Counted from the first letter of the stretch, positions 16,117 to 25,014 are shown. The stretch: 64,000 nucleotides of DNA from Salipiger mucosus DSM 16094 (GCF_000442255.1 NZ_KE557278.1:58551-122550), one strand, 5' to 3'. Notes: generated by a model not told the origin, from the sequence alone. Program-made: numbers and translations.

Positions 16117-17622
16117 TTACTTCTTCTTGCCGAAACCGCTGATACCGGGCGGCAGGCCGCCGCCGCCCATTCCGCCCATGCCGCCGGGCATCTTGCCGCC
16201 CATGGCCTTGGCGGCCTGTTCCAGCGCCTTCGGGTCCATCTGGCCGGGGTCCATGCCCTCGGGCATGCCGCCCTTGCCGAACATGCCCTTCATGGCCTGT
16301 TTCATCATGCCGCCTTTGCCCATCTTGCCCATCTTCTTCATCATGTCCGCCATCTGGCGGTGCATCTTCAGAAGCTTGTTGAGGTCCGAGACCTCGAGGC
16401 CGGCGCCCTTGGCGATGCGCTTCTTGCGGCTGGCCTGGAGCAGTTGCGGGTTGGCGCGCTCGCGCTTGGTCATCGAGTTCACCAGCGCGATCTGCTGCTT
16501 GAGGATGGAGTCGTCGATGCCGGCGCCCTCCATCTGCTTGGCCATCTTGCCCATGCCCGGCATCATGGACATCATGCCCTCCATGCCGCCCATCTTCTGC
16601 ATCTGCTCGAGCTGCATCTTCAGGTCGTTCATGTTGAACTGACCCTTCTGGAAGCGCTTCATCATGCGCTCGGCCTGTTCGGCCTCGAGCGTCTGCTGCG
16701 CCTTTTCCACCAGCGCGACGATGTCGCCCATGCCGAGGATGCGGCCGGCCACGCGCTCGGGCTCGAAGGTCTCGAGCGCGTCCATCTTCTCTCCGAGGCC
16801 GACAAAGCGGATCGGCTTGCCGGTGATCGCGCGCATCGAGAGCGCCGCGCCGCCGCGGCCGTCGCCGTCCATCCGGGTAAGCACCACACCGGAGACGCCG
16901 ATCTTCTCGTCGAACTCGGTGGCGACGTTCACGGCGTCCTGGCCCGTCAGACCGTCGACCACCAGCAGCGTCTCGCGCGGGGACACGGCGTCGCGCACGT
17001 CGGCCGCTTGCTGGATGAGCTCCTCGTCGATGTGCAGCCGGCCCGCGGTGTCGAGCATGTAGACGTCGTAGCCGCCGAGGCTGGCCTGCGTCCTGGCGCG
17101 CTTGGCGATGGTGACCGGATCCTCGCCCTTGACGATGGGCAGGGTGTCGACGCCGATCTGGGTGCCGAGGATCTGCAGCTGCTCCATGGCGGCGGGACGG
17201 TTCACGTCGAGCGAGGCCATGAGCACCTTCTTGCGGTCGCGCTCCTTGAGGCGCTTGGCGAGCTTGGCTGTGGTGGTCGTCTTGCCGGAGCCCTGCAGGC
17301 CCACCATCAGGACCGGTGCCGGGGCGTTGTCGATTCGCAGCTCGCCCGGGTCGTCTTCGCCCGAGAGCACCGCGATCAGCTCGTCGTGGACGATCTTGAC
17401 CACCTGCTGGCCGGGCGTCACCGAGCGGGTGACCGCGGCGCCGGTGGCCTTCTTCTCGACGGCCTTGATGAACTGGCGCGCCACGGGGAGCGAGACGTCG
17501 GCCTCCAGCAGGGCGACGCGCACCTCGCGCATGGCGCTGCGCACGTCCTCTTCGCTGAGCGCGCCTTGCTTGGTCAGCCGGTCGAAGACGCCGCCCAGGC
17601 GGTCGGAAAGATTTTCGAACAT
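16117..17622 (-). CDS. ffh: Signal recognition particle protein Ffh
   Basis: Ffh binds 4.5S RNA and signal sequences and, as a GTPase, delivers ribosomes to FtsY at the inner membrane. The 501-residue protein has the N domain (MFENLSDRLGGVFDRL), the G domain with GLQGSGKT (108-115), DTAGRLHID and TRMDGDGRGG, and a methionine-rich M domain from about residue 330. Its C-terminal tail is unusually Met/Gly-rich. ATG 17622 follows AAGGAG. It is the first gene of the minus-strand cluster running to rpmE. Confidence 0.97.
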   Translation of the reverse strand: MFENLSDRLGGVFDRLTKQGALSEEDVRSAMREVRVALLEADVSLPVARQFIKAVEKKATGAAVTRSVTPGQQVVKIVHDELIAVLSGEDDPGELRIDNAPAPVLMVGLQGSGKTTTTAKLAKRLKERDRKKVLMASLDVNRPAAMEQLQILGTQIGVDTLPIVKGEDPVTIAKRARTQASLGGYDVYMLDTAGRLHIDEELIQQAADVRDAVSPRETLLVVDGLTGQDAVNVATEFDEKIGVSGVVLTRMDGDGRGGAALSMRAITGKPIRFVGLGEKMDALETFEPERVAGRILGMGDIVALVEKAQQTLEAEQAERMMKRFQKGQFNMNDLKMQLEQMQKMGGMEGMMSMMPGMGKMAKQMEGAGIDDSILKQQIALVNSMTKRERANPQLLQASRKKRIAKGAGLEVSDLNKLLKMHRQMADMMKKMGKMGKGGMMKQAMKGMFGKGGMPEGMDPGQMDPKALEQAAKAMGGKMPGGMGGMGGGGLPPGISGFGKKK

Positions 17623-18044
17623 GGGCCCCGGGGCTCCTTGTTTCCGTTTGTCCTGCCGGGTCATGTGGGATCCGGCCGCGCGCATCGCAATTCCGGGGCA
17701 CCCGCAATGCACAGAGACCTCCGTGGGCGCAACGCGCTGACGGAGGGCGATCCCGGGCATACCCCATGGGACCGGAAGAGCAGACACACTTCCGGAGTTG
17801 GCGTGCCATTAGAGTGTGCGGGGCGTGCTGTCAAGCCGAGGGGCCGGCGGCACCTTCGGCGGGGCGATGCCGAAAGGTGACAGTTTTCGCGATCACGCGG
17901 CAATGCAGCATTGCCCGATGCACGGAAAATCGGCATAGTCCCACTCATCGGCATATGGTGTGCCGTGAATCTGGGATTCCATACTGGCCGACTCGCCCTG
18001 TTCGCGCTAAGACGTGGGGCGTAACGCTAAGCGCAGGTGAATTT
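17623..18044. other. 422-base gene-free spacer between ffh and the first Ser-tailed protein
   Basis: This divergent spacer must hold the promoters of ffh and of the small secreted protein gene at 18045. I see a short inverted repeat GAATC-TGG-GATTC (17967-17979) about 65 bases before the ATG, but no convincing terminator, RNA gene or conserved coding frame. The frames open here are shadows with no start signal. Confidence 0.5.
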
Positions 18045-18311
18045 ATGAAACTCAAGAACCTCGTTGCTACGGCAGCACTCATCAACATCGTCGCGTCGGG
18101 TGTCGCTTTCGCAGGTGGCCCGGTTGTCGTTGAATCGGAAGCCGAGCCGGAGGTGTCCGAGGACGATCCCTTCGCGCTTGCGGGCCCCAGCGCCGGCATG
18201 GCGCCCGGTCTGGCCATCGCAGGTGGCGCAGTGCTCGCGGCTGCCGCACTCGCGGCCTCGTCCGACTCCTCGAGCTCGAGCTCGAGCTCGTCGAGCTCCG
18301 CCGCGGACTGA
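18045..18311 (+). CDS. Small secreted protein with hydrophobic segment and poly-Ser tail (paralogue A)
   Basis: An 88-residue protein I cannot name. Layout: signal peptide (1-23, ending VAFA), acidic linker (VESEAEPEVSEDDPFAL), a Gly/Ala-rich hydrophobic stretch GLAIAGGAVLAAAALAA (about 54-70) and a tail of about 12 serines. The same layout is repeated in the next gene. It recalls the small GfcA/YjbE-type proteins of exopolysaccharide operons, which also end in a hydrophobic stretch plus a Ser/Thr tail, but no gfcBCD or yjbFGH homologue is nearby. The serine codons lie in a GAGCTC hexanucleotide repeat. Confidence 0.65.
   Translation: MKLKNLVATAALINIVASGVAFAGGPVVVESEAEPEVSEDDPFALAGPSAGMAPGLAIAGGAVLAAAALAASSDSSSSSSSSSSSAAD
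18269..18298. repeat. GAGCTC hexanucleotide tract encoding serines
   Basis: A run of alternating CGAGCT units inside the tail of paralogue A. Because the unit is 6 bases, length changes would add or remove two serines without a frameshift. Confidence 0.7.
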
Positions 18312-18354
18312 TCGTCCCGCGAGGCGACCGGAGCATGACGCTCCCGAGACATTG

Positions 18355-18400
18355 TGACGGCCGAGGGTGACGTGATTTCATCCTCGGCCGTCATCATTTT
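18355..18400 (+). terminator. Probable intrinsic terminator after paralogue A
   Basis: TGACGGCCGAGG (18355-18366) pairs perfectly with CCTCGGCCGTCA (18382-18393), with a 15-base loop, followed by TCATTTT. It lies 44 bases after the stop codon. Confidence 0.65.
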
Positions 18401-18495
18401 CAGGACGGCATTTCGGCCCTGGGCCGAGCTTTGAACCAAAATCGGCCGGGGTCCGCGCGCTGTCGGGTCCCCGGCCCCCGACGCAAGGATTTCAC

Positions 18496-18738
18496 ATGAC
18501 GCTCAAGGATATTCTCGCATCGGCCGCGCTGGCCGGCATGCTTGCTACCTCCGCCGCGCAGGCACAGGACGCCAATGGCGACACGGATGTCGAAGACGAC
18601 GACCCATATGCGCTGGCCTACGGCAGTGCCGGAAACACGCAGGGACTCGCCATCGCGGGCGGGGCGCTCCTCGCGGCAGCGGCGCTGGCCGCGGGATCGG
18701 ATTCGTCGAGCTCTTCGAGTTCCACCGCCGCCGAATGA
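18496..18738 (+). CDS. Small secreted protein with hydrophobic segment and poly-Ser tail (paralogue B)
   Basis: An 80-residue paralogue of the protein at 18045. It has a signal peptide ending AAQA, an acidic linker DVEDDDPYALAYG, the hydrophobic block GLAIAGGALLAAAALAAGSD and a seven-serine tail ending STAAE. The hydrophobic blocks of A and B are nearly identical, whereas signal peptide and linker differ, so the block and tail are the conserved part. AAGGA precedes the ATG. A terminator between the two genes suggests separate transcripts. Function unknown; cell-surface or polysaccharide association is only inferred from the GfcA/YjbE-like layout. Confidence 0.65.
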   Translation: MTLKDILASAALAGMLATSAAQAQDANGDTDVEDDDPYALAYGSAGNTQGLAIAGGALLAAAALAAGSDSSSSSSSTAAE

Positions 18739-18894
18739 GCGGACCCGTTCCCGGGGTTCGTGACAGACAGGACGACGTCCGGCCGACCCCGGGCGTCGTC
18801 TTCGTTTCGGAGGATCGCGCCGCGCGGCTCCTTGCAATTCCGAACGATCTGGCGCTTCCTGCTGCGACTTGTGGTTGTTCGCACAGAGGTCAGG

Positions 18895-19776
18895 ATGGAG
18901 AACTGGGACGAGGTCCGCACCGCCTACCAGGTTGCGCGGCTGGGCACGGTCAGCGGGGCGGCGGAGGTGCTCGGCGTGCACCATGCCACGGTGATCCGGC
19001 ATATCGACGCGCTCGAGGGGCGGCTTGGCGTCAAGCTGTTCCAGCGCCACGCGCGCGGCTACACGCCGACCGAGGCCGGGCAGGACCTGGCCCGCGTGGC
19101 ACAGACCACCGATGATCAGTTCCAGCAGCTCTCGGGGCGAATCAAGGGCCGCGGCGAGGGCGTGTCGGGTGAGCTTCTCGTAACCTCGCTGATCAACTTC
19201 GCCCCGCTCATGATCGGAGCGCTCACGAGTTTCCGGGCGCTCTACCCGGATGTGCTGGTGCGCTACATGACCGACACGCGGGTCTTCCGGCTGGAATACG
19301 GCGAGGCGCACGTGGCGCTGCGCGCCGGGGCCGCGCCGCAGGAGCCCGACAACGTCGTGCAGAGCTTTGCGCGGCAGGATATCGCGCTCTACGGCTCGGA
19401 GGACTACATCGCGCAGCACGGCAAGCTGCGGAGCGAGGCCGAACTGCCCGAGCACTGGTTCGTGGGCTACGACGACCCCGATTCCCGTGCGCCCTTCCAT
19501 CGCTGGCTGATGGAGCGTGTCCCGCGCGACCGGCTGGTCTTCCGCGTGCCGGACAGCCGCCTGCAGGAAGACGCGGTGCGCCAGGGCGCGGGGCTGGGCT
19601 TCATGTCGGTGGCCGAGGCCGAGCGTATCGGCGGGCTGGTCCAGGTCCTGCCGCCGCAGGAGGACTGGACCTCGCCGCTCTGGCTGGTGACCCACGTCGA
19701 CCTGCACCGCACACCCAAGGTCCAGGCCTTCCTGTCGCATCTCAAGGCCTTCGCCGCCGAGCGGGGCCTGCGGTGA
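18895..19776 (+). CDS. LysR family transcriptional regulator
   Basis: A 293-residue LysR-type regulator. The N-terminal winged helix (MENWDEVRTAYQVARLGTVSGAAEVLGVHHATVIRHIDALEGRLGVKLFQR region, residues 1-50) is followed by a substrate-binding domain. It uses ATG 18895 with AGAGG 5 bases before it. Its stop overlaps the GTG start of the EamA transporter gene (GTGA), so the two are translationally coupled. This is not the usual divergent LysR layout, and suggests autoregulated co-expression with the exporter. The inducer is unknown. Confidence 0.88.
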   Translation: MENWDEVRTAYQVARLGTVSGAAEVLGVHHATVIRHIDALEGRLGVKLFQRHARGYTPTEAGQDLARVAQTTDDQFQQLSGRIKGRGEGVSGELLVTSLINFAPLMIGALTSFRALYPDVLVRYMTDTRVFRLEYGEAHVALRAGAAPQEPDNVVQSFARQDIALYGSEDYIAQHGKLRSEAELPEHWFVGYDDPDSRAPFHRWLMERVPRDRLVFRVPDSRLQEDAVRQGAGLGFMSVAEAERIGGLVQVLPPQEDWTSPLWLVTHVDLHRTPKVQAFLSHLKAFAAERGLR

Positions 19777-20651
19777 GCCCAGCCACGCGCGGGCATCTCG
19801 CGATGCTCGGTTTCTCGGCGCTGGTCGCGGGGTCGTTCTCGCTGGGCTCCATGGCCGCGCCGTCGATCGCGCCGACGGCGCTCAACGCGGTGCGCTTCGT
19901 GCTGGCGCTGGCGGTGCTGGGCACCGTCGCGGCCGCGAGCGGCAAGATCACACGCGCCTCGATGCAGGCGCCCTGGCGCTACCTCGTGCTCGGCGGGTTG
20001 ATGATCGCCTACTTCGTGCTGATGTTCGCGGGGCTCGAGACGGCAGAGCCGGTGCCCATGGCGGCGGTCTTCACGCTGACCCCGCCGATGGCCGCGCTCT
20101 TCGGCTGGTGGATCGTGCGGCAGCGGACGACGCCGCGCATGGCGCTCGCGCTGGGCATCGGCGCGGCGGGCGCGCTCTGGGTGATCTTTCGCGCCGACCT
20201 GTCGGACCTGCTGGCCTTCGCGCCTGGGCGGGGCGAGGCGATCTACTTCTGGGGCTGCGCGGCGCATGCGCTCTACGCGCCGATGGTGCGGCGGCTCAAC
20301 CGCGGCGAGCCCGCGCTTGTCTACACGCTCTGGACCATGGTGGCTGGCACGGTGCTGCTGCTGGTCTGGGCCTGGCCCGAGCTGCGGGCGACGGACTGGG
20401 CCGCGCTTCCGCCCATCGTCTGGATCACCATCGTCTACACTGCGCTCGCCGCGACGGCGGCGACCTTCGTCCTGCTGCAGTTCGCGGCGCTCCGGCTGCC
20501 CTCGGCCAAGGTCATGGCCTATACCTACCTCGTGCCTTCCTGGGTCATCCTGTGGGAGATCGCGCTGGGGCGGGGCACGCCGCCGGCGCTGGTGCTTGCC
20601 GGGGTTGGGGCGACCGTGGTCTCACTGGCGCTGCTTCTCAAGCCGGAGTGA
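19773..20651 (+). CDS. EamA/DMT family transporter
   Basis: A 292-residue inner-membrane protein with about ten hydrophobic segments in two EamA repeats. The first includes GHLAMLGFSALVAGSFSLGS and AAPSIAPTALNAVRFVLAL; the second starts near GRGEAIYFWGCAAHALYAPMVRRL. Members export amino acids or other metabolites. Starts at GTG 19773, overlapping the LysR stop. Substrate unknown. Confidence 0.88.
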   Translation: MSPATRGHLAMLGFSALVAGSFSLGSMAAPSIAPTALNAVRFVLALAVLGTVAAASGKITRASMQAPWRYLVLGGLMIAYFVLMFAGLETAEPVPMAAVFTLTPPMAALFGWWIVRQRTTPRMALALGIGAAGALWVIFRADLSDLLAFAPGRGEAIYFWGCAAHALYAPMVRRLNRGEPALVYTLWTMVAGTVLLLVWAWPELRATDWAALPPIVWITIVYTALAATAATFVLLQFAALRLPSAKVMAYTYLVPSWVILWEIALGRGTPPALVLAGVGATVVSLALLLKPE

Positions 20652-20703
20652 CGCCCGGGCTCTCTTGCCGGGAATCTGCAGAACGCCGCGAAGGATCCTG
20701 ACG

Positions 20704-21039
20704 CTACTCCGCGCCCGGTTCGCCCAGTTCGCGCGACAGGAAGCGCTCGAAGGCGTCGAGGTGGATCGCCTCGAACTGGCCGAAGCCCTGCATCCAGACG
20801 CTGGCCTCGCGCAGGGCATCGGGCTCCAGCTTGCACCACTTGAGGCGGCCGCGCCGCTCCTGGCTGATGAGGCCGGCGCCGGCGAGGATCGCGAGGTGCT
20901 TCGAGATCGCCGCCAGCGACATGTCGAAAGGCTCTGCCACGTCGGTCACCGCCATGTCGTCCTCGAGCAGCATCGCGAGGATGCGGCGGCGCGTGGGGTC
21001 GGCCAGCGCGGCGAAGACGGTGTCGAGGTCGGGTTGCAT
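20704..21039 (-). CDS. ArsR family transcriptional regulator
   Basis: A 111-residue ArsR/SmtB winged-helix protein: FAALADPTRRRILAML, then the recognition helix MSLAAISKHLAILAGAGLI and the wing RRGRLKWCKL. It has only one cysteine, so it lacks the cysteine pair of SqrR/BigR and the metal sites of classical ArsR. The sequence is closest to regulators that often pair with SRPBCC/AHSA1 proteins, but no such partner is here. A 28-bp palindrome stands 46 bases upstream. The start at 21039 has no strong ribosome binding site; an upstream start at 21078 is possible. Confidence 0.85.
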   Translation of the reverse strand: MQPDLDTVFAALADPTRRRILAMLLEDDMAVTDVAEPFDMSLAAISKHLAILAGAGLISQERRGRLKWCKLEPDALREASVWMQGFGQFEAIHLDAFERFLSRELGEPGAE

Positions 21040-21084
21040 CGACTCATAAGCACCGTGGCTCGGGGAGGGGTCAAGCACGGTCTG

Positions 21085-21112
21085 CCATATTCAACTGCCA
21101 AGTTGAATATGG
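21085..21112. promoter_or_regulatory. 28-bp palindrome, probable operator of the ArsR regulator
   Basis: Twelve-base arms CCATATTCAACT and AGTTGAATATGG flank GCCA. The TTCAA/TTGAA core is typical of ArsR-family operators, and it lies between the arsR-type gene and the ATP synthase operon. Autoregulation is the simplest reading; an effect on atpI, 180 bases away, is possible. Confidence 0.65.
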
Positions 21113-21290
21113 TCCGGTCGCCCGGTTGCGCTATCAGGTGACAAGCGCGGTCGGGGCGGGAATGTCCTGCGTGACTGAAAATTGATGAATATCAGTGCTT
21201 TGACGCCCCTTCCATGCGGCCTCACGGGTGCTTGACTCGGAGGGCTCCCCCGCATAGCACAGCTGCGGAACTCCGATGGGGCTGATGAGG

Positions 21291-21713
21291 GTGAGCGATC
21301 CCGATCCAAAGCAGCGGCTGGACGCGCTGGAGGCGAAGATCGCGGCGGCACGGGCTGCCCGGGACAGCGACCGCAAGCACCAGGAGGAGCACTATTCCCA
21401 GGCCCAGGTCGCCTGGCGGATGGTGACCGAGATGGTCGCCGGTCTTGGGATCGGCTTCGGCATCGGGTACGGGCTGGACATGCTCCTCGGCACGACGCCG
21501 TGGCTCATGGTCCTGTTCACCGTGCTGGGGATCGTGGCGGGTGTTCGCGTGATGATGCGCACCGCCGATGAATTGCAGACCACGGCCGAGGCGGCCGAGG
21601 GAAAATCACCGGCCGACGAGGCCGGGAACGGGACAAAGGCCGAAACGGCCACGGACAGGACGAGCGCGGCCGAGGCCGCGACAGACGAGAAGAGGGATCG
21701 GCATGGCGACTGA
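21291..21713 (+). CDS. atpI: ATP synthase subunit I (AtpI)
   Basis: AtpI helps assemble the c-ring and heads the F0 operon. The protein has an N-terminal coiled-coil-like region ([20 protein letters not shown]), two hydrophobic segments (around [18 protein letters not shown] and [20 protein letters not shown]) and an Ala/Glu/Thr-rich tail. I chose GTG 21291 because homologues usually start SDPD; in-frame ATGs at 21276 and 21285 are alternatives. The last 11 bases overlap atpB. Confidence 0.85.
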   Translation: MSDPDPKQRLDALEAKIAAARAARDSDRKHQEEHYSQAQVAWRMVTEMVAGLGIGFGIGYGLDMLLGTTPWLMVLFTVLGIVAGVRVMMRTADELQTTAEAAEGKSPADEAGNGTKAETATDRTSAAEAATDEKRDRHGD

Positions 21714-22491
21714 GATGGAAGCAGCGCAAGGCGCGGACGCCGCGGCCCACGGCGGCGAGGCAGGGGGGCTGGTCTTCCACCCGATGGACCAGTTCATCGT
21801 CAAGCCGCTCTTCGGCCACGGCGAAGTCGGGCTCTTCACCATCACCAACGTGACGCTCTGGATGCTGATCGCCATCCTCGGCATCGTCGCGATGATGGTT
21901 CTGGGTACCTCGCGCCGGGCGGTGATCCCCTCGCGGGCCCAGTCCGTCGCCGAGCTGGTCTACGGCTTCATCTACAAGATGGTCGAGGACGTGACCGGCA
22001 AGGAGGGGCTGCGCTACTTCCCCTACATCATCACGCTCTTCCTGTTCATCGTCTTCGCCAACTTCCTCGGGCTGATCCCGATGAGCTTCACGGTGACGTC
22101 GCACTTCGCGGTCACCGTCGTGCTGGCGCTGGCAGTCTTCGTCGGCGTGACGGCCCTGGGCTTCATCAAGAACGGCAAGAGCTTCCTCAGCCTCTTCTGG
22201 GTCTCCAGCGCGCCGCTCGCGCTGCGCCCGATCCTTGCCGTGATCGAGGTCATCTCGTACTTCGTGCGCCCGGTCAGCCACTCCATTCGTCTTGCGGGTA
22301 ACCTCATGGCGGGCCACGCGGTGATCAAGGTCTTCGCCGGTTTCGCAGCGCTGGCCGTCGTCTCGCCGCTTTCGATCGTCGCGATCACCGCGATGTACGG
22401 GCTCGAGGTCATGGTGGCGCTCATCCAGGCATACGTTTTCACCATCCTGACCTGCGTCTACCTCAAGGACGCGCTGCACCCGCATCACTGA
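21703..22491 (+). CDS. atpB: ATP synthase F0 subunit a
   Basis: Subunit a forms the proton half-channels next to the c-ring. The 262-residue protein has the essential arginine in [13 protein letters not shown] (Arg196) and the usual membrane helices, ending [12 protein letters not shown] 21703 follows AGAGGGA and overlaps the end of atpI by 11 bases; the longer open frame upstream is a shadow of atpI. The F1 genes are not in the window, as expected for alphaproteobacteria where F0 and F1 operons are split. Confidence 0.96.
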   Translation: MATEMEAAQGADAAAHGGEAGGLVFHPMDQFIVKPLFGHGEVGLFTITNVTLWMLIAILGIVAMMVLGTSRRAVIPSRAQSVAELVYGFIYKMVEDVTGKEGLRYFPYIITLFLFIVFANFLGLIPMSFTVTSHFAVTVVLALAVFVGVTALGFIKNGKSFLSLFWVSSAPLALRPILAVIEVISYFVRPVSHSIRLAGNLMAGHAVIKVFAGFAALAVVSPLSIVAITAMYGLEVMVALIQAYVFTILTCVYLKDALHPHH

Positions 22492-22568
22492 TACCGCGGC
22501 CGGGCCGTTGTGCCCGCCGCTCCGCAACACCTCAAACAGCCAACTTCCAATCGTAAGGAGAGACACCC

Positions 22569-22793
22569 ATGGAAGGACAACTCGCACACATCGGCGCCGG
22601 CATCGCAGGCCTCGGAACCGGTCTTGCCGCTCTTGGTGTGGGCAACGTGGCAGCAAACTTCCTGTCCGGCGCCCTGCGCAACCCCTCGGCCGCGGCGTCG
22701 CAGACCGCGACCCTCTTCATCGGCATCGCATTCGCCGAAGCACTGGGCATCTTCTCGTTCCTGATCGCCCTGCTGCTGATGTTCGCCGTCTGA
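22569..22793 (+). CDS. atpE: ATP synthase F0 subunit c
   Basis: A 74-residue hairpin proteolipid; many copies make the rotor ring. It shows the polar loop RNP (37-39) and the proton-binding carboxylate as glutamate in AFAEALGIF (Glu57). Glycine-rich helix 1 ([17 protein letters not shown]) is typical. AAGGAG lies 8 bases before the ATG. Confidence 0.97.
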   Translation: MEGQLAHIGAGIAGLGTGLAALGVGNVAANFLSGALRNPSAAASQTATLFIGIAFAEALGIFSFLIALLLMFAV

Positions 22794-22880
22794 TCGACGG
22801 AACGCAGGATCCTTACGCGCGGGCGGTGCCGTCTCTGACGGCCCGCCCGATGTAACGACACCGTTCCGACGGAGGACGAC

Positions 22881-23432
22881 ATGGCGACAGAAACCACAGG
22901 GCACGAGGCAGCCGGCGCCTGCGTCGATGCCGGAGGGTCCGCCATCGGGATGCCGCAGCTTTGCGCGGACTGGATCCCGAACCAGGTCTTTTGGCTGATC
23001 ATCACGCTGGTGGTGATCTACTTCGTGCTGTCGCGCATCGCTCTGCCGCGGATCGCATCCGTCCTGGCCGAGCGTCAGGGCGCCATCACGAACGACATTT
23101 CCGCGGCGGAAGAACTCAAGCGCCAGGCGGAAGAGGCCGAGACCGCCTACCAGAAGGCGCTGGCCGACGCACGGGCCGAGGCCCAGGCCATCGGCGAGAA
23201 GACCCGCACCGAGATCAAGGCCCAGCTCGACGAAGCGACCCAGGAGGCCGATGCCCGCATCGCCGCCAAGGCTGCCGAGTCGGAAAAGGCCATCGCCGAG
23301 ATCCGCGATTCGGCCGCACAGAACGTCGAGATCGTCGCCAAGGAGACCGCCGAGGCCATCCTGGCCGCGCTTGGCCACCAGGCTGACAAGAGCGCGATCG
23401 ACTCGGCCGTCGACAACCGGCTGAAAGGGTGA
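22881..23432 (+). CDS. atpG: ATP synthase F0 subunit b'
   Basis: One of the two peripheral-stalk subunits found in photosynthetic bacteria and alphaproteobacteria. The 183-residue protein has one membrane segment ([20 protein letters not shown], about residues 34-53) and a long charged coiled coil. It overlaps the next b subunit frame region by a few bases. Often called atpF', atpX or atpG; the pairing with atpF supports the heterodimeric b/b' stalk. Confidence 0.93.
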   Translation: MATETTGHEAAGACVDAGGSAIGMPQLCADWIPNQVFWLIITLVVIYFVLSRIALPRIASVLAERQGAITNDISAAEELKRQAEEAETAYQKALADARAEAQAIGEKTRTEIKAQLDEATQEADARIAAKAAESEKAIAEIRDSAAQNVEIVAKETAEAILAALGHQADKSAIDSAVDNRLKG

Positions 23433-23437
23433 CCGAC

Positions 23438-23998
23438 ATGCGCAAGCTCATCTTCCCCGCTGCAGCCGCGACGCTGGGCACCCCGGCGATGGCGGCCAGC
23501 GGTCCCTTCTTCTCGCTGGGCAACACCGACTTCGTCGTGCTGCTGGCCTTCCTGCTTTTCCTCGCGGTCCTGGTCTACTTCAAGGTGCCGGGCCTGCTGG
23601 GCAAGATGCTCGACAAGCGCGCGACGGACATCCGCGGCGAGCTGGACGAGGCACGCGGACTGCGCGAAGAGGCACAGGCTCTGCTGGCGTCCTACGAGCG
23701 CAAGCAGCGCGAGGTCCAGGAGCAGGCGGACCGTATCGTCTCGCAGGCGAAGTCCGAGGCCGAGCTGTCGGCCGCTCAGGCCAAGAAGGACCTCGAGGCG
23801 AGCATCGCGCGCCGCATGGCCGCGGCCGAGGACCAGATCGCTTCGGCCGAGGCAGCTGCCATCCGCGACGTGCGCGACCAGGCGGCGGCCGTGGCCGTGG
23901 CTGCGTCCAAGGACGTGATCGCGCAGCAGATGACCCCGGACCAGCGGGCACAGCTCGTGGACCGTTCCATCGACGAGGTTGGCGCCAAGCTCCACTGA
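23438..23998 (+). CDS. atpF: ATP synthase F0 subunit b
   Basis: Peripheral-stalk subunit b, 186 residues. A short N-terminal stretch resembling a signal peptide (MRKLIFPAAAATLGTPAMAAS) precedes the membrane segment VLLAFLLFLAVLVYF and the coiled coil. I prefer ATG 23438, with AAAGGGTGA upstream; GTG 23429, overlapping the b' stop, is the alternative. It ends the F0 operon, with a strong terminator 26 bases later. Confidence 0.93.
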   Translation: MRKLIFPAAAATLGTPAMAASGPFFSLGNTDFVVLLAFLLFLAVLVYFKVPGLLGKMLDKRATDIRGELDEARGLREEAQALLASYERKQREVQEQADRIVSQAKSEAELSAAQAKKDLEASIARRMAAAEDQIASAEAAAIRDVRDQAAAVAVAASKDVIAQQMTPDQRAQLVDRSIDEVGAKLH

Positions 23999-24023
23999 GC
24001 GGCTCCCACGTCGACACGACAAG

Positions 24024-24049
24024 AACCCGGCCTCGCGGCCGGGTTTTTT
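24024..24049 (+). terminator. Intrinsic terminator of the F0 operon
   Basis: AACCCGGCC (24024-24032) and GGCCGGGTT (24037-24045) with loop TCGC, followed by a T run to 24049. Confidence 0.93.
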
Positions 24050-24204
24050 CGTGCGCATCCGGCCGGGCTGCGGCGCCGGGAACACGCTTGTCCCGGGCTC
24101 TGCCGCGCTGCGGCGGCTTCGTCTATGCTTGTGCAGTCCCACAAGATACGGTGCCGTCAGCGCAATTTTGCGTGCACATGTGGTCAAAAGGGCAAGAGGG
24201 TAGC

Positions 24205-25014
24205 GTGTCACATATCATCGTCGTGGGGAACGAGAAGGGCGGGGCCGGCAAGTCGACGGTGTCGATGCACGTCGCCACTGCGCTGGCCCGGATGGGCCAC
24301 GTTGTGGGCGCGCTGGACCTCGACCTGCGGCAGAAGACACTGGGCCGCTACGCCGACAGCCGGCAGCGCTATCTCGAAAGTTCGGGCATGGATCTGCCCG
24401 GGCCGCGCTACATCGATCTGCCCGAGGCGGATCCCTCCGCCCTGGCGCCCGGCGAGAACGCCTACGATCATCGCCTCTCCAAGGCCGTGGCCGAACTGGA
24501 ACGGGACTGCGACTTCATCCTGATCGACTGCCCCGGCTCGCATACGCGGCTGAGCCAGGTGGCGCATTCGCTGGCCGACACGCTGATCACGCCGCTCAAC
24601 GACAGTTTCATCGACTTCGACCTGCTTGCCCGCATCGACAACGACGGCGAGACGATCCTCGGCCCCTCGGTCTATTCCGAGATGGTCTGGAGCGCCCGGC
24701 AGCTGCGCGCGAAGGCCGGGCTCTCTCCCATCGACTGGGTGGTTCTGCGCAATCGTCTCGGCGCGCAGCAGATGATCAACAAGATGAAGATGGAACGCGC
24801 GCTCGAGCGTCTCTCGCGGCGGATCGGCTTTCGCATCGCGCCGGGCTTTTCCGAGCGCGTGGTGTTTCGCGAACTGTTTCCGCGCGGACTCACGCTGCTC
24901 GACCTCAAGGACGTGGGCGTGCGGCAGCTCAACATCTCGAACGTGGCGGCACGGCAGGAGCTTCGCGACCTGCTCAAGACGCTGAACCTGCCGGGTGTCG
25001 AGGTGAAGTTCTGA
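24205..25014 (+). CDS. mipZ: Division plane positioning ATPase MipZ
   Basis: A ParA-like ATPase that forms a bipolar gradient and blocks FtsZ assembly away from midcell. The 269-residue protein begins SHIIVVGNEKGGAGKST (deviant Walker A, 11-18), then ALDLDLRQ, LIDCPGS and the MipZ-specific TPLNDSFIDFDLL, DWVVLRNRL and FRELFPRGLTLLDL segments, which match Caulobacter MipZ as I recall it. The start is GTG 24205, preceded by AAGAGGG; the upstream open frame lacks the family sequence. It stands alone after the F0 operon. Confidence 0.93.
   Translation: MSHIIVVGNEKGGAGKSTVSMHVATALARMGHVVGALDLDLRQKTLGRYADSRQRYLESSGMDLPGPRYIDLPEADPSALAPGENAYDHRLSKAVAELERDCDFILIDCPGSHTRLSQVAHSLADTLITPLNDSFIDFDLLARIDNDGETILGPSVYSEMVWSARQLRAKAGLSPIDWVVLRNRLGAQQMINKMKMERALERLSRRIGFRIAPGFSERVVFRELFPRGLTLLDLKDVGVRQLNISNVAARQELRDLLKTLNLPGVEVKF

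Noticed and set aside
20704-21039. The ArsR gene as the SqrR/BigR regulator of the sulfide module
   Set aside because: It has a single cysteine, not the persulfide-sensing pair, and its upstream palindrome differs from the ATTC-N8-GAAT sites.
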